DNA of 64,000 nt. It comes from Spinacia oleracea. Lineage: Eukaryota; Streptophyta; Magnoliopsida; Caryophyllales; Amaranthaceae. The first letter of the stretch is position 1. Each line of letters starts with the position of its first letter. The stretch lies in NCBI RefSeq assembly GCF_020520425.1, contig NC_079487.1, positions 46,073,219 through 46,137,218 of the forward strand, given 5' to 3'. The position numbers and the translations under genes are program-made. This document shows, one piece after another, positions 56,046 to 64,000 of this stretch. Under the pieces are notes generated by a model, which saw nothing but the letters and a program-made list of their open reading frames with translations, was not told where the DNA came from and ran no database searches.

Positions 56046-56732
56046 TGTTAGGTTATGATTCATATGACAAAACATAAATCATGCGGAAAAACCATAAAGC
56101 CATGAAAGCATATTATTTACACATAATCATTTAGCATAGTTTAGATGCATACACTTTGTTGCGTGCCCTCCCTAGCTGCGCCCGAACCGAACAAGAACAA
56201 GTCTTTAGGACTCCAAGTGTCGTCCCTCCGTAGATAGTCCACAGCACGTCCGGATCCGCCTTAAGCTTGACCAACTAGAATCGCCCTTAAGGTTGCTTAG
56301 GAATTTCGGCTATTAGGTGCAAGTGTATGGCTGATTTTTTCTTCAAAATCTTACCTTTAGAATACTTCAATTGTGTCTATAAATTATGACCCTAGGCACC
56401 TATTTATAGAGGTATGGAAAAGGAACTGGAATCCTACTAGGATACGAATTAATTAAACTAGAATCCTAGTAGAACTCTTATTTAATTAATTTATCCTTTT
56501 AGGATTAGGAATTTAATCATGTATCGAATCCTGATAGCTTTAGGATTCGTATATGAACACAAACACACACACGCACGCACAGCAGCCCACGAGGGGCGCC
56601 ATGCGCTCGGGCGCAGCCCGCGAGCACTCGCAGCCCATTGCCACGAGGCCCACACGCTGCCGCAGCCTTGGCGGGCGCTGGGCCTGCCTTGCGGTGGGCC
56701 TGGCGCAGCCTTGGCTGGTGCGTTGTGGCGCG
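56046..56732 (-). repeat. 5' LTR of copia element C, outer part missing
   Basis: Starts TGTTAGGTTATGATTC and matches the left LTR to TTGTGGCGCG, where element D begins. The rest of this LTR should follow D and J beyond the window, after a GCGCG duplication (56728-56732). Confidence 0.88.
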
Positions 56733-57044
56733 TGAAGGAAATAATGCCCTTGGTCCAAGTATGCATTCTATGTTAAGTCTAATAAATGCGGTTCAGTATT
56801 AATTAACAAGTTAATAATTCAGTGAGATCAAGTGAGCTGAATGCCTAGCTAGAGGCCGCTTCAGTTCAAGTGGAATTAATGATATTAATCCACAGCTTAC
56901 TCTTGACTGAACCCGTAGGGTCACACAAATAGTACGTAAACGGATCAAGTATTTAATGGCATTAAATACTCCATCTATGAATATTCGGAACCGACGGATC
57001 TTGGTTTCAGTGGGAGCTAAGATCGTCACAGGCAAGAAATGAAT

Positions 57045-57365
57045 ACTCCGGAAACGATGATATTGCCGGAAACGGAAATATGGATCGTATCGGAAATATA
57101 AATATTATCCAAGTCGTAGATGTTGCCGGAAACGGAAACATGGTACGTATCGGAAAATATTATCGGAAATGGAAATATTGCCAGAATCGGAAATATTGCC
57201 GGAAACGGAAATATTGTCAGAATCGGAAATATTACCGGAATCGGAAAATAATTCCGGAAACGGAAATATTAAATATTTGTTCGAAACGGAAATTAATTCC
57301 GGAATCGGAAATATTAAATATTGTTCGTATCGGAAATGAATTCCGGAATCGGAAAATTTAATCGG
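57045..57365 (+). promoter_or_regulatory. CGGAAATATT repeat array in the LTR U3 (putative enhancer)
   Basis: About fifteen imperfect copies of an 17-19 bp unit such as GCCGGAAACGGAAATATT and CAGAATCGGAAATATT in 320 bases. TTCCGGAA palindromes occur within. It lies 400-700 bases upstream of the TATA box. The same array, with different copy number, is in the LTRs of A and C. An enhancer role is inferred from position. Confidence 0.6.
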
Positions 57366-57777
57366 AAGCGCATCGTACGAATAAGCATCGGACGAGGCCT
57401 GCCGGACGAGGCCCAGCACGAAGCCAGGCCATCGCCCAGCAAGCCAAGCGCGCCGCACAAACAGCCACGCCAGGCCCAGCGCAAGGCCAGGCCGAGCAGG
57501 CTGCGCAGGGCGCACATCGCGCACAGCACGCGCAGCGCGCAGCGCGCGCGGGCGCTGCGTGGGCTGCTGCTCACGCGCACGCATGGGGCCCATCGTGGCT
57601 GCCGTGCGTGTGTGTGCAAGTGTTTGTGTTCGTGCACGTTTCCTAAAACATGCAGAGTTCGGTTAATGATTAAATTCCTAATTCTATTTGATAAATTAAT
57701 TAAATTAGAGTTCTTGTAGGATTCTAGGTTTAATTAATTTGTATCTGAATAGGATTTCGATTCCCTTTCCATACCCC

Positions 57778-57785
57778 TATAAATA
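57778..57785 (+). promoter_or_regulatory. TATA box of the D LTR
   Basis: CCCCTATAAATATGAGG sits between the GC-rich block and the conserved R region; the same box is present in A (complement of 2211-2218). Confidence 0.72.
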
Positions 57786-58144
57786 TGAGGCTAGGGCTCA
57801 CAATTTATAACGAGTTTCAAAGTATTCAAAAGTGAGTTTTTTGAGAGAAAATTAAAACACACATCTTGCTCATAAAGTGCCGAAATTTTCTAGTACCTTA
57901 AGGGCGATTCTAGTTGGTCAATCTTAAGGCGGATCCGGACGTGCTGTGGACTATCTACGGAGGGACGACACTTGGAGTCCTAAAGACTTGTTCTTGTTCG
58001 GTTCGGGCGCAGCTAGGGAGGGCACGCAACAAAGAGTATGCATCTAAATTATGCTATATGATTATGTGTAAATAATATGTTGTCCTGGGTTAATGGTTGT
58101 TTCCGCATGATCTATGTAATGTCATATGTATCATAACCTAACAG

Positions 58145-58157
58145 TGGTATCAGAGCC
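58145..58157 (+). promoter_or_regulatory. Primer binding site of element D, initiator tRNA-Met
   Basis: TGGTATCAGAGCC starts one base after the LTR end, the exact standard site complementary to the 3' end of initiator tRNA-Met. Confidence 0.88.
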
Positions 58158-60103
58158 CCTTATTATTTTCATAATCTAAATTGCATGAACATGGTTAAAT
58201 ATTACAAATTTGCAAGAATTAAAAGGGGTGATTAATTTTCGTAATTGTTAATTAATTGCAAATTGCGTTTATTTAATTATACGTACGCAGTTTTTCGGCA
58301 GTTTCTTCGTTACTCATCCGAATTGAGTGATTTTTGTGTCAATTCCGCATGTAAAAGGCATTCTAAAATTTTGACAAAAAATAATATTTTTCTGCCGAAC
58401 CCAGAATTCTCAAATTCGAAGCCTAACTATGACTTTTCGAAGGTTTTAGTTTTTCGATTGCAAAATTTCGTAAATTTAAGATGTTAAATTAAATATTTGC
58501 GATTCTTGTTGATAAATCTTGAATTTTTGATTGACCTACTGCATATGTTTAACAAGTTTGAATGCCTAGTCTTGTTAATTATGCAATCTAATTTGTAATT
58601 ATGATTAATTTGTTGAAAATTAGAATAATTTAGAATTAATTTGATTTTCATAATTAATTGTAATTTAATTAGAAACCTATGATTAAAAACCACCATAAAA
58701 ATTGTAAATTTATGATAAATTTTAAATTTTTATGACCTAGACTTGAATCCATAACAATCGGAAATCAATTGGATAATAAATTTTCGATTTTTTCGCCCTA
58801 AAATTATGAAATTAATATTATTTATTAATTTGTCATTAATTTTAAATATAAATTTTAAATTTTTATGCGATTCGTTCATAAAACTTGCACACACGAAGCA
58901 ATGGACGCTTCGTGTTACCCTTAAGGGGTGTTGTATAATGCGGGCATGCGACGACGAGCAAGGGAGCTCGTCGCCCGTGCGGCACGAATGCAATGAGCAA
59001 GGGCGTAGTGCACGAGCACAAGGCAGCAGCCCTGCCTTGTGTCGTGTGCCACGAGCAATGGACGAATGGGCATGGGCGAAGGGCGGGCCAAGGCAGTCGC
59101 GTGTGGGCAGCAAGCGAGCTGCGCCACAACGCGCGCTGCCTCGCACAAGAGCGCGCAGCCTCGCGCGCAGCGAGCGCAAGCTCGCGTGCCACGAGCGCTG
59201 CGCCCAGCATTGCTCGCGCGCACAACGAGCGAGGACTCGCGCGCACAGCCAGCATTGCTCGCGCGCACAGCGAGCGATGTCGCCCGCCCATCGAGCGATG
59301 TCGCGCGCCCAGCGAGCGATGGCTCGCGCGCCCAGCGAGCGATGTCGCGCGCCCAGCGAGCGATGTCGCGCGCCCAGCGAGCGATGTCGCGCGCGCACTG
59401 CGAGCGATAGCTCGCGTGCGATGAGCGCTGGCGCGCGCAGCGAGCACCAATGCGTGCGGAGGCTTGCGATGGGGATGCAGCAGCTATGCGACGAGCGCAT
59501 GGGCTGCGCGCACATGGCCAGCAATGGCTGTGTGCGTGCGGCCCATGGGCGTGCAACGCGTAGGGTGTTTGTGTTACGATTAAAGATCGTTTTGAATGTT
59601 TAATTTGAAAATTCCAGTTCACGTAATTTTAATTAATTTTAAAATTAATAATTTAAATTATTTTCTTGGATTTTAATTTTGAATATTGTAATTATAATAA
59701 ATGTCATTTATTCTAATTATTTTACTAAAATTAAAATCATGAATTAATTTAAATACGACTGAAATTAAATTAAACTTTTTGGATTCAATTATAAATTGAT
59801 ATGAGCTTTAAATTTTAATTAAATTTGTATGTTTCCGGTTGGACTAGAAATACATTTTTATGTTTAAAATTAGTAAAGCATATAAATTTATTGGTTTAAG
59901 TGGGAGCGTATTTTAGTCATAAATTCTTGATTAGGTCTACAAATCCTTAAGGTTAAAACAACTTGATTAGAATTAATAAGGACTGAATAATTGGTAGATT
60001 ATTGGTACCCTTGATTAATTGCTGCAAATGTTTACGTGATGCATAATGTGTTTTACTAACCAGCTATGTGGGCCATTCATGATAATGAATGGGTGAATGG
60101 TAT
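58158..60103 (+). other. Leader of copia element D
   Basis: The reverse complement of the A and C leaders, from CCTTATTATTTTCATAATC to GGGTGAATGGTAT, where J is inserted. In A the sequence continues ATATTGTATATG. It contains the GC-rich block at 58905-59570. No coding frame of known type. Confidence 0.72.
58905..59570. repeat. GC-rich tandem block in the leader of D, with 21-bp units
   Basis: Same position and outer motifs as in A (TACCCTTAAGGGGTGTTG at the edge). The centre (about 59260-59410) is a tandem of GCGAGCGATGTCGCGCGCCCA, 21 bp, about six copies with small changes. The 265- and 233-codon frames across it, on both strands, are due to the absence of stops at this composition. Confidence 0.8.
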
Positions 60104-60123
60104 CACTAGTAGAAAAAACCCTT

Positions 60124-60560
60124 ATTGCAGCGGGCTTTTAGACCCCTGTTGCAGCGTACATCGTATGCTGCAACTGGGGGGCCTGCAACAAGTCTGAACT
60201 TGTTGCAGCGTACAATGTTCGCTGCAAAAAGTGATTTGTTGCAGCGGGCTTTTAGATGTACGCTGCAACAAGTGCCAAAAAATTGGCAAAATTTTAGACT
60301 TGTTGCAGCGGGCTTTTAGATGTACGCTGCAACAAGTGCCAAAAAATTGGCAAAATTTTGGACTTGTTGCAGCGTACATATATATGTACGCTGCAAAAGA
60401 CTCAACTTTTTGCAGCGTACATTTATTTGTACGCTGCAACAAGTCTGAATTACTCAATTTTTTGCAGCGTACATTTATTTGTACGCTGCAACAAGTCTGA
60501 ATTTTTGCCAAATTTTTTTCCCTTGTTGCAGCGTACAACATATATGTACGCTGCAAAAAA
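60124..60560. repeat. Palindromic subterminal repeats of CACTA element J
   Basis: The word TTGCAGCG and its inverse CGCTGCAA occur about 17 times in 440 bases, usually as TTGCAGCGTACA paired with TGTACGCTGCAA. The pair at 60367-60396 is a perfect 30-bp palindrome. Spacers repeat as AGTGCCAAAAAATTGGCAAA (twice). Frames through the array encode Cys/Leu/Gln repeats that are not genes. Confidence 0.85.
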
Positions 60561-60801
60561 GCACTTTTGGCGGGAAAATTCTAATTTTGTTTAGGGATAC
60601 CTAGAGTGCCTTGCACCAAATATAGATCGAAACCTGTCAAAACAATAATAGAATAACGCAACCTGTATAACAAATATAAAAACAACAACTGGAGTTTTGT
60701 ATACTATATATCCCAAAACCAAAGTGCACATATTACATTTAAATATATGTTCCAATTTCAACATAAACATACATTTTAATATAAAATTTATTCTATAACA
60801 A
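60561..60801. other. CACTA J, sequence between subterminal array and candidate exon
   Basis: AT-rich, with a TTTTGGCGGGAAAATTC start at the end of the array; probably the 3' untranslated part of a minus-strand transcript. I see no frame. Confidence 0.4.
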
Positions 60802-60923
60802 CTAAACCAACTCGATCAAGCGCGCTAAAGCCAATAATAAATACTTGTTGGTAAAAAACTTAGCCCATTGCTCACGAACCACATCAAATTCCTCGCATAA
60901 GGCGCAATCCTCGGAGTGTAGAC
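60802..60923 (-). CDS. Candidate last coding exon of a gene in CACTA J (39 codons)
   Basis: On minus, after a pyrimidine-rich GTAAAG acceptor (60924-60929), the frame reads LHSEDCALCEEFDVVREQWA, then KFFTNKYLLLALARLIELV and TAG (60802-60804). Codon use and the ordered mix of residues look like coding DNA in otherwise AT-rich sequence. The position, just inside the subterminal array and pointing outward, is where CACTA genes end. I do not recognise the family. The preceding exons would lie past the satellite array, outside the window. Confidence 0.4.
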
Positions 60924-61017
60924 CTTTACAAAAACAGAAATTTAAATTAAACATTAGATTAAATACAAATTAAATATCACATTTTAACATTCAAGAAACT
61001 AATGACAATGTCCTAAT

Positions 61018-64000
61018 AGTCTAAAATGAGTCCTTAGGTTCTTTAGTTCAAAGTTGGGAGCGAAAATGTCATTTTAGCCTAAATATGACCTATAACGACC
61101 CAATGAGCCTATAGGTGCATAAATAGATTGGAACGAGTCTTAGATCGTTAAAATTATGCATATTAAACATGTAATAAGTTTTAAATGAGTCCTTAGGTTC
61201 TTTATTTTAAAGTTGGGAGCGAAAATGCCTTATTTTAGCCTAGATATGACCTATAACGATCAAACAAGCATTAAATGGGTATAAGTAGATTAGAATAAGT
61301 TCTAGAAACTCAAAACTAAGCTTATTAATCATATAATAATTTAAAAATGAGTCCTTCGGTTCTTAAGTTCAAAGTTGGGAGCGAAAATGTCATTTTAGCC
61401 TAAATATGACCTAAAACGACACAATGAGCCTTAAATATGCATAAATGGATTGGAACGAGTCTTATAAAGTTAAAATTATGCATATTAAACATGTATTAAG
61501 TTTAAAATGCGTGCTTAGGTTCTTTATTTTAAAGTTAGGAGCGAAAATGCCTCATTTTAGCCTAAATATGACCTATAACTATCAAACAAGCATTAAATGT
61601 GCATAAACAGATTAGAATAAGTCTTAGAAACTTAAACTAAGCATATTTATCATATAATAAGTTTAAAATGAGTCATTAGGTTCTTAAGTTCAAAGTTGGG
61701 AGCGAAAATGTCATTTTGGCCTAAATATGACCTATAACGACACAATGAGCCTTAAATGTGCATAAATGGATTGGAATAAGTCCTAGAAAGTTAAAACTAG
61801 AATATAAAACATTTAGTAGGTTTAAAATGAGTCCTTAGGTTCTTTAGTTCATAGTTGGGAGCGAAAATGTCATTTTAGCCTAAATATGACCTACAACGAC
61901 CTAATGAGCCTTAAAGGTGCATAAATAGATTGGAACGAGTCTTATAAAGTTAAAATTATGCATATTAAACATGTATTAAGTTTAAAATGAGTGCTTAGGT
62001 TCTTTATTTTAAAGTTAGGAGCGAAAATGCCTCATTTTAGCCTAAATATGACCTATAACTATCAAACAAGCATTAAATGGGTATAAGTAGATTAGAATAA
62101 GTCTTAGAAACTTAAAACTAAGCATATTTATCATATAATAAGTTTAAAACGAGTCATTAGGTTCTTAAGTTCAAAGTTGGGAGCGAAAATGTCATTTTAG
62201 CCTAAATATGACCTATAACGACACAATGAGCCTTAAATGTGCATAAATGGATTGAAATGAGTCCTAGAAAGTTAAAAATAAGCATATAAAACATTTAGTA
62301 AGTTTAAAATGAGTCCTTAGGTTCTTTAGTTCAAAGTTGGGAGCGAAAATGTCATTTTAGCCTAAATATGACCTATAACGACCCAATGAGCCTATAGGTG
62401 CATAAATAGATTGGAACGAGTCTTAGATCGTTAAAATTATGCATATTAAACATGTAATAAGTTTTAAATGAGTCCTTAGGTTCTTTATTTTAAAGTTGGG
62501 GGCGAAAATGCCTTATTTTAGCCTAGATATGACCTATAACGATCAAACAATCATTAAATGGGTATAAGTAGATTAGAATAAGTCCTAGAAACTCAAAACT
62601 AAGCTTATTAATCATATAATAATTTAAAAATGAGTCCTTAGGTTCTTAAGTTCAAAGTTGGGAGCGAAAATGTCATTTTAGCCTAAATATGACCTAAAAC
62701 GACACAATGAGCCTTAAATGGGCATAAATGGATTGGAATGAGTCCTAGAAAGATAAAACTAGAATATAAAACATTTAGTAGGTTTAAAATGAGTCCTTAG
62801 GTTCTTTAGTTCATAGTTGGGAGCGAAAATGTCATTTTAGCCTAAATTTGACCTACAACGACCTAATGAGCCTTAAAGGTGCATAAATAGATTGGAACGA
62901 GTCTTATAAAGTTAAAATTATGCATATTAAACATGTATTAAGTTTAAAATGAGTGCTTAGGTTCTTTATTTTAAAGTTAGGAGCGAAAATGCCTCATTTT
63001 AGCCTAAATATGACCTATAACTATCAAACAAGCATTAAATGTGCATAAATAGATTAGAATAAGTCTTAGAAACTTAAAACTAAGCATATTAATCATATAA
63101 TAAGTTTAAAATGAGTCATTAGGTTCTTAAGTTCAAAGTTGGGAGCGAAAATGGCATTTTAGCCTAAATATGACCTATAACGACACAATGAGCCTTAAAT
63201 ATGCATAAATGGATTGGAATGAGTTCTAGAAAGTCAAAACTAAGCATATAAAACATTTAGTAAGTTTAAAATGAGTCCTTAGGTTCTTTAGTTCATAGTT
63301 TGGAGCGAAAATGTCATTTTAGCCTAAATATGTCCTATAACGACCAAACAAGCCTTAAATGTGTATAAGTAGTTAGAATAAGTCTTAGAAACTTAAAACT
63401 AAGCATATTAATCATGTAATAAGTTTAAAATAAGTCCTTAGGTTCTTTATTTTAAAGTTGGGATCGAAAATGCCTTATTTTATCCTAAATATGACCTATA
63501 ACGATAAAACAAGCATTAAATGTGCATAAATAGATTAGAATAAGTCTTAGAAACTTAAAACTAAGCATATTTATCATATAATAAGTTTAAAATGAGTTAT
63601 TAGGTTCTTAAGTTCAAAGTTGGGAGCGAAAATGTCATTTTAGCCTAAATATGACCTATAACGATAAAACAAGCATTAAATGTGCATAAATAGATTAGAA
63701 TAAGTCTTAGAAACTTAAAACTAAGCATATTTATCATATAATAAGTTTAAAATGAGTCATTAGGTTCTTAAGTTCAAAGTTGGGAGCGAAAATGTCATTT
63801 TAGCCTAAATATGACCTATAACGACACAATGAGCCGTAAATGTGCATAAATGGATTGGAATGAGTCCTAGAAAGTTAAAAATAAGCATATAAAACATTTA
63901 GTAAGTTTAAAATGAGTCCTTAGGTTCTTTGGTTCATAGTTGGGAGCGAAAATGTCATTTTAGCCTAAATATGTCCTATAACGACCAAACAAGCCTTAAA
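61018..64000. repeat. Satellite-like tandem array, about 160-bp units, inside CACTA J
   Basis: About 18-19 head-to-tail units, each with GAGTCCTTAGGTTCTTTAG, GTTGGGAGCGAAAATG, CATTTTAGCCTAAATATGACC and TAAACATGTAATAAGTTT-type parts. Unit starts measured at 61028, 61187, 61349 and 62311 give 159-162 bp. At least three variants alternate (TTTAGTTCAAAG, TTTATTTTAAAG, CTTAAGTTCAAAG). The block from 61028 recurs from 62311, 1283 bp (eight units) later, and the one near 61829 recurs about six units later, so units were copied in groups. Confidence 0.88.

Larger units (their letters stand above)
47313..56732 (-). mobile_element. Copia retrotransposon C, nearly intact gag-pol
   Basis: Left LTR 47313-48641, interior 48642-56045, right LTR 56046-56732 cut by element D. 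Sense is minus. Pol from integrase to RNase H is one 850-codon frame. Upstream, gag-protease is interrupted by one TAG, one TAA and one frameshift. The LTR copies are very similar. It is inserted in the leader of element B. It is the best local candidate for the family that supplied enzymes to A. Confidence 0.9.
56733..58143 (+). repeat. 5' LTR of copia element D
   Basis: 1411 bp from TGAAGGAAATAATGCC to ATCATAACCTAACA. U3: CGGAAATATT array (57045-57365), GC-rich block (57365-57640), TATAAATA at 57778-57785. R/U5: AAGGCGGATCCGGACGTGC, GAGGGACGACACTTGGAG and TTGTTCTTGTTCGGTTCGGG, the most conserved stretch in all LTRs of the family here. Confidence 0.92.
56733..60103 (+). mobile_element. Copia retrotransposon D, plus strand: 5' LTR and leader
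   Basis: Begins TGAAGGAAATAATGCC inside the LTR of C and continues through a full 5' LTR (to 58143), a canonical primer site and 1.9 kb of leader. CACTA element J interrupts it at 60104. Gag-pol and the 3' LTR are not in the window. It is the same family as A, B and C, in the opposite orientation to its host. Confidence 0.9.
60104..64000. mobile_element. CACTA DNA transposon J, left end (continues beyond the window)
   Basis: Begins CACTAGTAGAAAAAACCC after TAT (60101-60103), the expected 3-bp duplication, in the leader of D. A dense subterminal array follows, then a possible last exon on minus and a tandem array of about 160-bp units. The right end is not seen, so transposase content is unknown. 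The terminus and array are unlike those of G, so J is another CACTA family. Confidence 0.82.

Noticed and set aside
58730..59622. 265-, 264- and 233-codon frames in the D leader
   Set aside because: Same reason: a 21-bp GC-rich tandem leaves frames open on both strands, with no recognisable domain.
60122..60594. Cys/Leu/Gln-rich frames at the end of CACTA J
   Set aside because: They arise from the repeated TTGCAGCGTACA palindromes.
61018..64000. Regular repeats considered as a CRISPR-like array
   Set aside because: Units are continuous tandem copies of about 160 bp without unique spacers, in plant transposon DNA.

Overview
This window is plant nuclear DNA made almost entirely of transposable elements. 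The plant assignment rests on the lineages present: Ty1/copia elements primed by initiator tRNA-Met, an Athila-type Ty3/gypsy element, a Tat/Ogre-type Ty3/gypsy element, an L1-type LINE with a DUF4283 ORF1, and CACTA DNA transposons. A captured first-exon fragment of a plant RAD6/UBC2-like ubiquitin-conjugating enzyme gene supports this. A dicot is likely; I cannot name the species. I see no intact host gene, no rRNA or tRNA gene and no CRISPR array.
The whole window reads as one nest of insertions. The outermost layer is a minus-strand copia element (B, seen at 43019-47312). On its left it is interrupted by a plus-strand copia LTR (E, 42844-43018). E is interrupted by a large minus-strand Tat-like gypsy element (H, from before base 1 to 42843). 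H contains three further insertions: copia element A (1856-12272, target duplication TGACA), Athila element F (14539-26903, duplication AACAT) and CACTA element G (31299-40429, duplication ACA). G contains a full-length LINE (34053-39081, duplication of 11 bp) and the UBC2 fragment. On its right, B is interrupted by copia element C (from 47313), C's right LTR by plus-strand copia element D (from 56733), and D's leader by CACTA element J (from 60104), which runs out of the window.
Region by region: 1-1855 and 12278-12303 are a broken plant-mobile-domain gene carried antisense in H. 12888-14457 is a second antisense accessory gene of H (DUF7745-like, two exons) with its own TATA promoter. 14539-26903 is Athila, with a gag-pol full of stops but an intact 485-codon extra ORF. 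27220-28858 holds remnants of H pol and gag. 28859-31298 and 40433-40905 are H leader, rich in tandem repeats. 40926-42843 is the H 5' LTR. 43019-56732 holds two copia elements with nearly the same pol but unrelated gag. 56733-60103 is the D LTR and leader. 60104-64000 is J, with palindromic subterminal repeats and a satellite of about 160 bp.
The best candidates for new biology are: accessory genes of two unrelated gypsy elements that each have an internal promoter resembling the element's own LTR promoter; a clean gag-module exchange between sister copia elements; capture of the RAD6 N-terminus by a CACTA element; and a copia element whose LTRs are nearly identical although its coding region is ruined. 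All calls come from reading the sequence and its translations by eye; no database search was possible.
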